DNA of 64,000 nucleotides from Tricholomella constricta (taxonomy: Eukaryota > Basidiomycota > Agaricomycetes > Agaricales > Lyophyllaceae): contig JAACJP010000011.1 in the NCBI GenBank assembly GCA_013368375.1, positions 930,001 through 994,000 of the forward strand. The letters run 5' to 3'. The position numbers and the translations under genes were made by a program. This document shows positions 33,882 to 45,124 of the stretch, in pieces. The notes beneath the pieces are model-generated. The model did no database searches. It was not told where the DNA came from and saw only the letters and a program-made list of their open reading frames with translations. Each line of letters starts with the position of its first letter. The first letter of the stretch is position 1.

Positions 33882-36800
33882 TCAGGTGCCGAGGTCGTCG
33901 GCGTCGTCCCAGTCGTATTCGTAGTCGATTTCTGGCTGTGGTGCGTCATCCTCATCTCCGTGCGTGTAATTGTAAGGGGAAACATCACCGAATGTTGCTT
34001 TAAATCTTCCTGTGTTGGCAACGTATCTCAGCAAGTATTTCGCCCCCTTCCTGGTTCCGTAGATTACTTCAGACATGTAGGTGTCGCGTCCGAGTGCGGA
34101 GCGGAAGTCCTGTCGCTCGTCGTGGAACCTGCTGCACTGATATAGGAAATGCCATAGCGTTTCCACCACATCATCCTCGCATTGTTCACATTTCGGGGAG
34201 TCGACGGCTTGTAGGCGGTGGAGATGTTTGTTGAGCGGGGCGTGCCCGGTTCGCAGCTGGACGAGTAGGCTGTGTTGGCGTCTCGTGAGTCCCTCCGCGA
34301 CTCGTCGAAAGTTCGGGAATGGGAAGCCGTCTTTGAGATGTTCGTACTTCGCGAATCGGGGCGATTTCTGCCAGTGTTCTTGCCATTTCGCTTTGAGGTA
34401 GGCATTGTGGATCTGCTTCAGTGCTGATATGCTTGTTGGGAGTTCGCCGTTTTTCCGTATGTATGCTGGTAGTCGGTTTGATAGGCTGGTCGTGCCCTGG
34501 GCGGCGTCCTTCGCTGCTTTGTCGACAAGTTCGTTTCCGTCAGCCCCGGAGTGTCCCGATATCCACGAGATTTGAAGGTTGAAAGTTGGTCGATGCCGTT
34601 CGTTTCGTGCGATTTGTCGGGCTTGCTCGTGTATTGCATCGAAGTGGTAATGGCTTTGTCGCTGCCGGTAAATCGCTAGAGACTGAATGACGCGTTGGTT
34701 GTCGAGAGCGAGCGAGGTCGATCGTGGTAAGGCTGTTTCGATCAGTAACTGCATACCTAGCGCCACGCCTACGGCTTCCGCTTCGAAAGTCGTGTTGCGG
34801 CTGAGGGGTCCTAAGTGGTATTGTAGTTTGATGGGCGGTTTGTTGTTGACGATGAGTATGGCTGCTGCTCCTGCTTGTCCTTTGTAGCCCCATCCGTCCG
34901 TGTATATCTTGATGTGGGCCCGGTTGTCGAGATCTTCCTGGAGTGACGCCTCTCTCGTTTTGGCGATTTGCGTAGTGAACGGGTGTTGGTAGGTTGGCAG
35001 CTGGCGGACGGGATTTATAGTCTCGATGTCGTTCGGGTCGAGGTGATAGATGTCTGTCAAATTGTGCAATGGTGAGCGATGACGTTTAATGTTATACCTT
35101 GTGCAGTTCCGAACGTGTTTATGCAGCGGGTGTGCCTCAGGTAGAGCAGCTATTTGCATCGCCGACCGATGGCAAATCTTGTCCAGGAGGAGGTCGACGG
35201 GCGGGAGGTTGGCGTGGAGTTCGAGTGCGTCTGTCGGAGCGGATCGCATTGAGCCAGTTATTGCGATGAGTGCCAGTCGCTGTATCTTTGCCATTCGTTT
35301 AGCCGGTCCCACCGAGCCAGAGTCTCGTTTGTGTTGTGGCTGTCTCCGAATCGGTGTGTACCAACCATCGGCGGCGTAGGCGAATTTGAGGACCGCTACT
35401 GCTGTGAATAAGCGTTCCATGAACTCGGGCTTGATACCCGTCGAAGGTCATGTGATCCGTTTGAACATAAGGGCAAATTTGGTGCCTTTCCCCAGTGCGT
35501 ACTTGGCGTGTTGTTTCCATCGAAGTTCGTCGTCAACCATTACACCTAAAAACCTGGCAACGTTAGTCGGTTGGATCGTTGTACCTCGCAGAATGATTGG
35601 TGGTTGCGCTCTTCGAATAGTCTTGCCTTGCCGGTTGGGGTCAGCGTCTCTTTTTTGCGTGAAGTGGAGTAGTTCGAATTTGCTTGTTTCGAATTTCGAG
35701 TTGTGTTGCCCGGACCATCGGTAGGCGCCTCTTCGTCGTTCCATCATCTTCTTGAGCATACTGTTGGTTTCTTCGAAGGAGGCTCCAGAGGCGAGGTAGG
35801 CTCCGTCGTCAACGAAACCCAAAGCCATCTGGCGTCGTCCTTTTGGGATCTCTAACAAGTCAGCATTGTAGAAGAGGTATAGTATCATGGATACCGGATC
35901 TCCTTGGCCTATTCCGTTAGTTACGTTGAACCAGTCGGAGGTGTAGTCGTCGAATTTGAGCTTGGTCCTCCTGCCCGTCAGTAGCCGTTCCGTGAAGTTG
36001 ACATAAGCTTCCGGTACTTGTCGTTTTCACATGTTGTGAAGCAATCGGTCCAACACCGCGTTAGGGAAGGCTCCTTCGATGTCGAGGAAGAGGGCGGACA
36101 CCACTCTCCCTTGGCGCCACTCGTGCTTAATCCAATTCGTCATCAGGTGCAGTGAGTCCGTTGTCATTCGTCCCGGTCGGCCTCCGAATTGTGTGCATGG
36201 GATCAGTTGGTGTTTCTCCATGATGTGCGTTAGGTCTTCCGCTACAATGGCTGTCAGTAGTTTTGCTAGTGTGTTGAGTAGGGCTATCAGTCGGTACGCT
36301 TTCGCTGCGTCGTAGTTTGGTTTCCCCAGCTTTCGTAGTATGACTGTAATGATGTCCCTCCATCCTGGGTAGTAGGTTTCCAGCGTGAAGACCGCCCTGT
36401 AGATGTGCAGTAGATGGTCCTTGATAATCGGGTAGGCCTTCTTGAGGACAATATTAGGTATGCCGTCATTGCCGCATGCCTTGTATGGGCTGAGTTTTGC
36501 GACGCTCCTTCGGATCTGTTCCTCAGTAATCTGTCCGCTGGTCGGCAGGGGCTCGGGGTATGCGTAGTTAGTTGGCACCGAGGAGGCTTCCGGTGGGTCC
36601 GGAAATAGTGTGCGCGTGAAGAGCCGGCCCTTCTCCTCGTTGGTGACGGCCTCCTTCGTTCGGTTATCGTCGCCGATGTACTTCAGTGTTGGGATCCGTG
36701 TTTTGCCGCCGTCGCCTGTTGGGTCAGTAATATAACGGTTCGCGATCCAGAGTTCCCGTTCCATGGCTGTCTCCAGAAAGTCCCGCCAGTGTTCGGATTT

Positions 36801-37933
36801 CGCCTTTAGGATTTCAGCTGCGTACAGTTTCTTCGCTTCGTCCAGAAGTACACTGCTTTCGTGGTTTTCCAGTCCGCGGTATCGGTGGGCGATGGCGCTC
36901 AATCTGTTTACTTTTTTGCGTGAGTTTTCCAAGTCCCTGCTCCACCATCAGCGCGTGTGGGACGTGATCTGTGTCATCGGAACAACCTCGGCAATCGATT
37001 CCTGTAGGGCTTCCGTCAGTTGGGCTACCTGGAGTTGGAAGTCGGCCTCCGTTTGTATGGGCTGCGGTGGGGCAAAGTCGCGGGCCGTGATCTTGGATTC
37101 CAGGTTTTCGCTGAATGCCGTCCAATCCGTCATGCGGTAGTTCCTGGTCGGTTCCGTCGGATGCTTCTTAATCGGGATGTCGAATATCGAGGCGATGGGT
37201 AGGTGGTCAGTGCACGGTCCCTGGAGCACTGGTATCGTTTCACATCTCGTGTGGTAGTCTTCCAGGTTCCCGCTACAGAAATGTTATCCGGTCTGGTCCA
37301 ATTTTTTGAGCGCCTAGCCTGCAGCGTCGGCATTCCTCTGGGCAGAATCATTACCATGTCAAACTCGGCGAGCATTTCTATTAGGATCTGCGCGTTTCTC
37401 GTTGCTTGCGCTGTGAACAGGTGGTGATTGCGCGCTTCGTCCCAGAGTGGATCGTGTCGATTAAAGTCGCCTGCCCAAATCATGTAGTCGTTTCCTCGTT
37501 CGCAGTACTTGTGGCGGTTCGTTTCGATGAAGTCGTTGAGCGCGTCGAGGTTCCGGGAGTGAGTACAGTCGTTGTATATATTGAATAGTGTCAGCCGGCC
37601 AAAATCGCCTCGTAATTGGATCGCCGTTAGGTCGTTGTTATTCGGGAGTGTAATTTGTGACCATGTGTTCGTGTCGAGGTCCGTATTGACGAGCATCACG
37701 GACCTGATAGTACTATCCTTGTCAGTAAGGTGAGAAGTGGGGTATATTACTCGCCAGGCTCTGGAGGCTCGTGTTTTTCTTTCTGAGTCGATGTATGGTT
37801 CTTGTATAATTATAATATCCCATTCTTTCGCGAGTGTGTTGGAGTTCAGGAGGTTGTATTGCGCCGTTTTCGATTTCGCCAGGTTTTGTTGTAGAATTCG
37901 CAGTCGTTTCGTTGTGGGATCTGGTTCCATCAT
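33882..37933 (-). pseudogene. LINE ORF2: endonuclease, reverse transcriptase, RNase H
   Basis: Order: APE-type endonuclease (LRILQQNLAKSK, IIIQEPYI, WAGDFNRHDPLW; 37933 to about 37200); RT with DIEGAFPNAVLD and FVDDGAYLASG (about 35815); RNase H with IYTDGWGYKGQAG, then E, D and WISGHSGADGNE (about 35000-34530); and a C-terminal Cys/His motif CEQCEDDVVETLWHFLYQC. A frameshift lies at about 37283, and TGA codons stand at 36948-36950, 36027-36029 and 35448-35450, each one step from CGA. ORF2 ATG overlaps the ORF1 stop as TAATG. Confidence 0.9.
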
Positions 37934-37935
37934 TA
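37931..37935 (-). promoter_or_regulatory. TAATG stop-start overlap of LINE ORF1 and ORF2
   Basis: The ORF1 TAA and ORF2 ATG share one A. The same UAAUG arrangement is known to couple ORF2 translation by termination-reinitiation in the silkworm LINE SART1. The same use here is inferred. Confidence 0.7.
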
Positions 37936-39723
37936 GTTACTTACCGGGTTGTTCCCTCGATAATGTGGTTCCATGGATGGCGATCTAGAGGCCCTCTGAC
38001 TGGCGTTCGGTCCTGTAGCTGGGGGGGCTAAGCTCGAGTTGTTTTTGACCTGCATCCATTGGACGGTCTGGCTGGGGGCAGGCGTCGGTTGGCTGAGGGT
38101 CGGGACGAGACTGACTTCGCGGCTAGGTGGCGGTTCGCGACCCGTTTGTTTCTGGCGTTGGCTTTGCTGGGCTTGTACCGTTGGATTAGCGTAGGCTGGC
38201 TTGGGGGGCGTAGACCTGGGCACTGTCGCATGGGTCCATGGCTCCTCGGTGGGGAAGTAGGGCATCGCGTTCTCGGGCATTCTTGCGTTAAGCTCGTCCC
38301 GCTTCTTCTTGTAGATTGGGCAGTGTCGTCTGTCGCCGCTAATGTGTCCTCTTCGTCCACAGGGGATGCAGTAGATTTGTTCGCTGTTACAGTCGCGCGC
38401 CGAGTGACCATCGTCGCCACACCGTCCGCAGTAGGTCACGCTCCTGTGGCACGCATTTGCTAAGTGGTCCCAGTCTTGACATTTGTAGCAGCGGAGCGGT
38501 TCCTTGTGGTCCTTCTCGACGCTAATCCTTTCGCCGAGGATGAACAAACCCCTTACGGCCAGTTCGTTAGCTACCGTTTGGTCGTATAGTCGTATCGCTA
38601 AGTGGGCCGACTGTTGTCCGGGTGATCTTCTTTCCTTGGGCTTGATCCACTTCAGAGAGGCGATGGCTCCTGGTGGTATCCTGTTATTCTCAAGTACAGA
38701 ATCACGATGGTCAGCAAGCGACGGGTCGAACTCGACTGACACAAATTTGGCAATCATGTTGAACGTACATCTCTGGAGCATAGCTCCAGTGCTGAGTCCA
38801 TTCGAGAAGTCACTTGCATGGTCGTTGATCCATTTCGCCGCCGCCTTGGTGTTGGTCTCGAAAAGGATGCCGCCGTTTACTAGTCATCGGGCTGCGCATA
38901 TGGTGTGTTTTGATGTAATGTCGACCATGGCGATGGCGGTGTTAGCTTTGTTCACGAGTTCGGCGAGGCTGCATTCTTTGAGGTTCGTGTTGTCGGCATC
39001 ATAGTCCACGTCGACGAGTAGCTGTCGCATCTTGATGGCTTCTCTGGCGCGCGTTCGAGGGTCGATATTTCCGTTCATGGTGAATGGTACTTGGCTGGCG
39101 TTGGGTTTACTGGCGAGGGCATCCCTGTAGGATGTTACTGTCTTCTCTATGGTCCGGGCTGTTTCTTGAATCTCCGAGCTGGCTTGTTTCGCTTGTTCGT
39201 GGGATGTAGTGGTAGCGTCGATCAAGTCCGTTCGAAGGTCAGCGACTGTGGATTCGATAAGCGATTTCATCTCCCTTCGGTTCTGCTCTAGCTGCTTGTT
39301 GATCTCCCGAGATACTTCGTCCTTCAGTACGTTGTGGTCCAGTGTTCCCACCAAGTAGGCGCAGGCGAGGATCGCGTTGTGGTTGTCCGGGTTGTCGACT
39401 ATCCCCTCGTGGTTGGCTAGAACGTGCAATATGTTCGACAGTGTCGTAGCATTGGGCTTCCCGGGCGCACGAATCATCCCTAGGGTGCGGAGGTGCTTCT
39501 CACTCAACTGTGTATTATGACGTAGGGCTTCCTCGCCGTTCTCACTGTCCTCCTTGTCCATTTCATCCGACCACGCCTGACTTCCTTTATCTGGGTTTTC
39601 TTTAGCGGGTTTTTTCAGGAGAGAGTCCTCCAGTGTGGTCTGTTTCGCGTTCGCTTTTGCTGCAGTCGCTGTTGTTCTGGTTCTAGTCATCGGTGTCGGT
39701 TTTGGGGGTTGGCTGGGCGCCAT
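37933..39723 (-). pseudogene. LINE ORF1, RNA-binding protein with CCHC knuckles
   Basis: Starts MAPSQPPKPTPMTRTRT. A helical, coiled-coil-like middle (about 39350-39130) is followed by CYKCQDWDHLANAC, CGRCGDDGHSARDC and a third CIPCGRRGH motif (about 38490-38310), the usual gag-like ORF1 of Tad1/I LINEs. One TGA at 38884-38886 (cga TGA cta) splits it; the frame otherwise runs to TAA 37933-37935. Confidence 0.88.
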
Positions 39724-39913
39724 TTGCGCCTTCTTAGAGTGGGGAGGGGGGTTTAAAACTCTCTTGGTAGGCCTTAGATAGTGGTATAGTAGATTTTACG
39801 GAGGGAGTAGTCTAGCGGAGGGCTGCTACGTCGTATTCGACGTTGCTGCCGCTGTGCCAAAATTCCGGGGTCCTAGGGGTGCCACGTGGTCCGGAGCCAA
39901 GAGAGTTTTTTTT

Positions 39914-40399
39914 CAAATGGACATCCTATCCCCTTTCACAATACACATCCTCTCAGAGTTCCATGGCTCTTTAAACGTCATTGGTGGGGCCCTTTCGACG
40001 ATATTTACGACTCAAGCTGATGGCATGAAAACAGAGTCCTCTGTCTTCAAAAGCACTTGGAGGATGCGAAACATGTGTTTCAAAACACAAACACACCTCG
40101 CATCGGTGCGTCCTCGAGTCAACGCAGTGATGCACCGCGTCCAAAAATTCGTCGAACAATCGAGTCTTGCGGAATGTTACGACCAAGCCCAGCAAGACAT
40201 GCGTTCCTTGGAGTGGCGCTTCAAACAGTGGACGGCCGAGCTGTCGCTCGGGCAGCAAGTCCTTCTGGGCCTCATTGCAATCGCGATGCTCATGCTATAT
40301 CTCATCTTGACTTTTCCTGGCAAGTCTCGCCCGGCCAACGGACCCGTCAGGGTGCGTTTGGCTAAGGAGGCACTCAATGCGACAACGACAGAGGACTGA
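39914..40399 (+). pseudogene. Third piece of the broken gene, C-terminal, with a membrane segment
   Basis: The frame ..DILSPFTIHILSEFHG runs to TGA 40397-40399. After removal of the LINE and one target-duplication copy it continues the exon at 33356-33411 in frame. The C-terminus has one hydrophobic segment (VLLGLIAIAMLMLYLILTF, about 40258-40315) followed by a short basic/polar tail, typical of a tail-anchored membrane protein. Unknown function. Confidence 0.5.
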
Positions 40400-40821
40400 T
40401 GCCTGCTTCAGCTGCTGCGAGATGGAATATGCAACATTTTACTTATATGCCCTATCACTTTCATTCTTTATGCGGCGCCTCGTGCCTGTATTATCTCACT
40501 TATGCACCCGGTACCTACTTGGACTCTTCCTATACCCATCCTTTTGGTCCCCCAAACGTCAAACTTGTTGTACTCAATAGTTTATGTCGAATCCAATCAC
40601 CTCCCACAAAAGTCGTACTCTTAGACTCGAACCAGTATTTACCTGCGGACCTGATGTTGAAATCAAAGGGTCGTTTGATCACATACCTATTTTGCGGTAG
40701 CGTTGATCGACTGTCACTGTCGTTAACTCTCGCAACTTCTTTAGGGGCTGGTATGAGTCTATCGTAACCGGTATAGTTAGTAGTCTACAAAATCAACTTT
40801 GGAAAAACGTTTCCTTTTATT
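40400..40821. other. No gene seen
   Basis: AT-richer sequence after the broken gene; only chance frames. It probably includes the 3' untranslated region of the gene ending at 40399. Confidence 0.4.
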
Positions 40822-41700
40822 CTACAGTGATTCAAACGCAGCAGCAATCACAGCCTTCTGCTGCACGGCATAAAGCTTCCCAATTCCAGACGCAGGCAGC
40901 GCGCTCTCCTTCCATCCCCGATACTCCAATGTGCCATCATAATCAATTGCCTCAAACACCGGCTGAATCCTACTCGCCACATGCGTGTACGATCCCTGGT
41001 TCTTCGGTTCCTCTTGGAGGTAGAAGATCTCGTCAGTGCGGGTGTATCTTTGCAAAGTCTCCGTGAGTTTATTGAAGGGAAACAGCGAGAGCTCTTCGAT
41101 GCAAACGAAGGCAACGTCGTCATTCAGTCCGCGTGCTTCGCGCTCCTTGATGAGGTCGTAGTAAATCTTTCTCAACACAAGAACGACGCGCTTGACCTGG
41201 CTTGCATCCGCGATGGGATCATGGGATCATCAAGGACTGGTTGGAAGCGGCTGCCCTTGCTGAGTTCCGAGATCGAGAAGCCTGGGTAGCACAGTCAGAT
41301 CGGCACGCCGTGTCATGGTAAGTGGGTGCAGCCTACCGATAAACGCAAGAGCCCCTTCCATGCAGCATCAGCAAGGGGCTTGCGGAAGTTCCTCTTGATT
41401 TGCCGCCTCAAAAGATAGAAATGCTGCGCAGGGGTGGTCGGGAAGACGACATGCATGTCAAAGTTTGGGGGTTCATTGTTGGGCTTGGGCACATAAGGAT
41501 CATCGGACAACTGATAAAAAAGCAAATCAGCATCAGATCAGAGGCCTCGACGTTAAGGTTTCGGGCACACCTTAAGCATTCTCTCGATACGGGAGGAAAA
41601 TGTTCCAGACCGGCACCGTCCAGACCGTGAGGGAGAAGCAGAACGATTCTGCTTTGCTTAAGCCATTTCGCTGCAGACTAATTAGTCATAGACCTAAGGA
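40822..41700 (-). pseudogene. KGD1: 2-oxoglutarate dehydrogenase E1 C-terminal fragment
   Basis: Copy of the C-terminal part of the TCA-cycle E1 enzyme. Recognisable segments in order: IVLLLPHGLDGAG (about 41630), [24 protein letters not shown] (about 41460-41360), SISELSKGSRFQPVLDD (about 41280-41225), IYYDLIKEREARGLNDD (about 41170), EELSLFPF, then EEPKNQGSYTHVASRIQ and the C-terminus GIGKLYAVQQKAVIAAAFESL to the stop at 40822. The segments lie in different frames with lost residues between them, and CSGK before YYDL is altered. It is clearly a dead partial copy; nothing N-terminal of these segments was found in the window. Confidence 0.85.
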
Positions 41701-42306
41701 TTTTGACGATACCATGTTTTACTTTCTGCAGAAACCACGTAGGTATCAATAATAACCTGCGCACCATTGAAGAAGTTGCCAAACTGAAGCCACATTGTTA
41801 ATTTGAAATATTTATTACTTGGAATGAACTGCTCCCAGATTGGCAAGATATTGGGTCGTTCCCAACTTGTGCCATATTCAAACTGGACGACATGGTCAAT
41901 TCAACTAGAACACCGCTGTTTCTGAATAGACTTACCCTGAGTACAGCCATCTCATTCAGTAGATTAAGGGTGGTCACAAGAGACAATGAGCAATGGACAA
42001 CACGAACCATATCGCTCCTCCGCAAGTGTAAACCCATCCCGGCAAAGCTGTTTTTCCCGGTTATCACTTGTGCTGACCGCCTTCTGCGACCAGTGTTCTC
42101 CTGATAAGTAATGAATCAGTAACTGAACCTTACACCGCGGGGGGAAGCCCAAAACATCGGAGATTTCATTTTGAATATATTTTAATAATGGATCTAATAT
42201 CAAATAAATTCAACATATATCCGAAATTTCAAAATATATCCGACGCTTATATGGGCTTATGCCCGCAGTGTTATTCATGAAATGAGGCAACGCACTCGAG
42301 CGCGCC
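41701..42306. other. No gene seen
   Basis: AT-rich, with short weak frames on both strands only. Around 42160-42240 the words gaaatttcaaaatatatccg and aacatatatccgaaatttc form overlapping inverted repeats. Confidence 0.4.
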
Positions 42307-42399
42307 AACTTCAATCTCTAGTAGAGATTGAAGTCAATAACATGTATGCACACACTCCAATAGTCACGTTATCGTCCGATTGCTCGGACGACAACGTGA
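42307..42399. repeat. Two strong adjacent hairpins
   Basis: 42307-42333 is a perfect palindrome with 13-bp arms (ACTTCAATCTCTA) around one base. 42364-42399 has 16-bp arms (TCACGTTATCGTCCGA with TCGGACGACAACGTGA) around ttgc, 15 of 16 paired. Both lie just outside the inverted repeat at 42437. Confidence 0.85.
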
Positions 42400-42436
42400 T
42401 CAGATGGACGTACACATGCACATGACCATCCAATAG

Positions 42437-42565
42437 CCGATTGGTAATCATTGATAGTACCAGAATGCAGAACCAAACATCATCACTGATTATCAAAATT
42501 GATCCAACATTTTCCCACACTGCGCTCTTGGAGTAGGAAGACCAAGTTCTATAAATAGAACTTGG
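42437..42565. repeat. Inverted copy of the 17331-17452 repeat
   Basis: Reverse complement of the 17.3-kb copy, including the palindrome CCAAGTTCTA..TAGAACTTGG (42542-42565). Identity is near-complete over the inner 100 bp and lower towards 42437. Confidence 0.85.
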
Positions 42566-42625
42566 AACACATGTACGCTATCCTGCCCTAACGTTCTAAT
42601 TCCTGTGCACAACACTAACTATGAT

Positions 42626-43222
42626 TTACTCGATCTGCCTCCAGTTCTGGACATGGCCGCCATAGTAGATGCGCATAAAGTGCACCGATGGCTTGGCATG
42701 ATCACGGACCATGTCTTCCCCCGGCGCATTTCGTTTATGGGGGTAATAGACGAAGTGGGGGACCACGTGAACATTTATACGATCCACTCGCAGCTGATGA
42801 CACCAGGGCATAGGAAATCCCATTAGGCCCACATCTGCACCGTTGACCAAGACATTGGCAGGTGCAATTAGAACCGGGACCGGCAGTGGAGCGTGACTGC
42901 GACCTTGGTCATGAACATCGACAAATCCTAGGGCAGGGTCGATAATCCAATCTGCTCCATTCATGACCTGTGATTGAGTGACAAGGACACCCTGGCCCAA
43001 TCCAACACAAACATGAAGCAGGCGGCGGGGACCAAAGCCCTCAGGAAGGCCCATGTTGTTGAATTCAATGTCTATCTGGCGCTGTTGGTCGGTAAACAAT
43101 CCAGAAGCGCCAATGAACTTCCTTGATGGCATAGGTAGAGAACCTGGAAAACTCGCAATCAGCCTCAGGTTGTCATGAGAGAAATGACCGACACTAGTGT
43201 GACTGGAGAAGCTGACCGCCAC
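42626..43222 (-). CDS. Hypothetical protein, about 200 aa
   Basis: An open frame without an ATG at its start: the leading valine codon can be extended upstream to about 43255, where tatatctag looks like an intron acceptor, so a 5' exon is probably missing here. The protein has no motif I recognise. It is hydrophobic-rich but without a clear membrane segment (GLGQGVLVTQSQVMNGADWIIDPALGFVDVHDQG). It could be a gene remnant or a real exon. Confidence 0.35.
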   Translation of the reverse strand: MAVSFSSHTSVGHFSHDNLRLIASFPGSLPMPSRKFIGASGLFTDQQRQIDIEFNNMGLPEGFGPRRLLHVCVGLGQGVLVTQSQVMNGADWIIDPALGFVDVHDQGRSHAPLPVPVLIAPANVLVNGADVGLMGFPMPWCHQLRVDRINVHVVPHFVYYPHKRNAPGEDMVRDHAKPSVHFMRIYYGGHVQNWRQIE

Positions 43223-43262
43223 AATAACATCGACTGAAGTCTGAGGACGAATAGGACCTAGA

Positions 43263-43949
43263 TATACGAGTACTCACGTTCAGAGAAACGGTGGTGGTTA
43301 CTGTCTTCTTCGAAGCAAAGTCGAGAGGCTGAAGATGAAAGAAACGACACCAGATTTGCAATATTTATGCAAGGCTATTACAATAACTTGAACGAGACAG
43401 GGCTGTTCTCGAACGGAAGCACTTGGAAAAACAAAAGATTGGAATCGATGGATGGGATGGATGGATAGAATTATGTGGCCAGCATTCCTTTGTTGTGTCA
43501 AGGTCCATTCTATCAGAACCGTGGCGTGGCAAGTCAGCAATAGTGTGGCGCGCCATCTCCGTAAGAATCACCTAAAAACAATCACCCTTCGGAGAATTCC
43601 CGGACAGGAACACAAAGGGAACAAGCAATAGTAAAAAACCTCGATCCCATTGTTCGTATTTGAAACACATTGGTTGATTTGTTATCTTTTTCTTGTCTTT
43701 TTCTGTGCCTTTAGTGCGACCAATATATCAGTGACGGTACGGCTAGCCATCGACACCTACGTGAATAGGAGCGCTTGTGTTTTCATGAATCATGAACGGA
43801 CAATCCTTGTTGCCGAGGTGCAGTGGCACAGACTAGTACAATAGTTCCCCTTCGAATCACGGCTGGGATATAAACTGTCACGTCCATGTTGACACGCCCG
43901 GCGTATTTAAACTCTCTGCCACGCAGCTGCATCATTACCGCCTCCCACT
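43263..43949. other. Intergenic, promoter of the next gene
   Basis: A GGAT-type microsatellite is at about 43445-43470. A TATA-like tatttaaac at about 43903-43911 lies some 40 bp upstream of the ATG at 43950. Confidence 0.45.
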
Positions 43950-44665
43950 ATGGGCCATTCCAACCAACCCTCTACGTTCCAACCTCGAACCCCTCCGCGG
44001 CGTGGAGAGACTTATGAGATGACGGAGTTTCTTGAAGAGCTCGCGATTGAGGTCAAATTTTCGATAGACCGAGTCAGGAGCGTGCTCGCGAGCCAGTATG
44101 GCTCGGTCGAGAACGGTATCATAGCGGTCAAAAACACACGGGCAGAGAGCGAGAGAGCCAGGAATATCCCAGTCGCCGCGCAGATCGGAGTAGGTCGCTC
44201 GTGCTCCTGGTCAACTTTTGCGGCGGTCAACTAATTCTACATTGACAGCGTAAACCCCGCGAGGGCGAGGCCATTCAGGTGACGGAACTGGGCCCGAACC
44301 TCTCGATCCGCGTTTTTGAAGGGGACTTGGCACAATATCACTCTTACTCCCTCGACTTTGTCGACAAGAGCGGCCAATACATTCGCACTCCCGAAAACAT
44401 CACTCTTTACTCAGACAGCATTGGCGGCGGCGAAGTCGTGTCCATCGAGGAAAGCTTCGAGAGACAAAAGAATGGCTCAACTGAGTTCAAGACGTCTATG
44501 GAGCGACTGCGCAAAGGCAACCCCGATCCCAACTGGGAGACCTATATGGTTCCAGAAGGTATCCGGATCAGAATTAAACAAGAGGGCCACGATGATCGCT
44601 TCCTTAACATTCCGACGCGGGGCCCTGCAGTCCTTCATCCCAAGTTCATGCGTTTCCAGGGCTAG
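43950..44665 (+). CDS. Hypothetical two-exon protein, 218 aa, apparently intact
   Basis: Exon 1 is 43950-44189 and exon 2 is 44249-44665. The intron 44190-44248 (59 nt, GTAGGT..ACAG) is phase 0 and reads AAQIG|RKPREGEA. Start: MGHSNQPSTFQPRTPP, with a TATA-like box 40 bp upstream. The N-terminal part is a helix-rich stretch (MTEFLEELAIEVKFSIDRVRSVLASQYGSV). The C-terminal half is mixed beta-like with charged residues (FEGDLAQYHSYSLDFVDKSGQY, EGIRIRIKQEGHDDRFL). No family recognised. It is the best candidate here for an intact cellular gene. Confidence 0.65.
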
Positions 44666-45124
44666 TTTGTTCAGAGCATAACCGAATTCAATACCCTATT
44701 TTTCCCCCCTTTAGCTATCATTCCAGTGTATGTAGTCATCCCTGCTCTTAGTTTACTGCTGCTATGTTATATGCTTTGATTGAACGAGGGCATGCCGGGT
44801 ACGTCGAGGGACTTGCGCAACGTGTCGTCAATCCCCAGTTGTGGCATCGCTTGTCAAGGACGCGGTGTTGTTTCTGTCGCAATTTCCCTTCGGATGTGTT
44901 CCCTCCTAGCGAAGCAATTTGGGGTGCGCATGGATGATGATCCCTTTGAGAGGAGGTGCAGATCCGAGCCGGGAGTTTGTGTAAGTTGCTGAAGGGCTTC
45001 ACACCAACACTTTAAAGCCCTGATACGTCCGCGTCAAGTCTCCAGCCATAACATGTCTATGTCAACCTTGTGTTCCCTTACAAGATACAAACCCTAAGCA
45101 AGAGAATGAAAGACACAAATGCGT
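44666..45124. other. No gene seen
   Basis: Probable 3' untranslated region of the preceding gene, then unremarkable sequence up to the last exon of the MFS pseudogene. Confidence 0.4.

Larger units (their letters stand above)
33412..39913 (-). mobile_element. Tad1-like non-LTR retrotransposon (LINE)
   Basis: The 3' end is a 21-nt poly(T) run on the plus strand (33412-33432), that is, a poly(A) tail. Target duplication: caaacggacatcct on the left (33399-33412) and caaatggacatcct on the right (39914-39927), one C/T mismatch. ORF1 has three CCHC-type knuckles. ORF2 has APE endonuclease, RT and RNase H, the composition of Tad1/I-type LINEs. The coding is broken by four TGA codons and one frameshift. 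Confidence 0.93.

Noticed and set aside
29182..38886. TGA reassigned as a sense codon in this genome
   Set aside because: TGA serves as the true end of several intact frames here (for example gag A, the third gene piece at 40397-40399, and the 59476 ORF).
40400..40767. 122-aa ORF after the third gene piece
   Set aside because: No motif, overlapping the probable 3' untranslated region, and a composition typical of chance frames.
42307..42399. Helitron 3' end
   Set aside because: Hairpins are present but there is no CTRR end, no matching 5' TC, and no Rep/helicase ORF.
42626..43222. Assigning a function to this ORF
   Set aside because: No motif recognised; any name would be invented.
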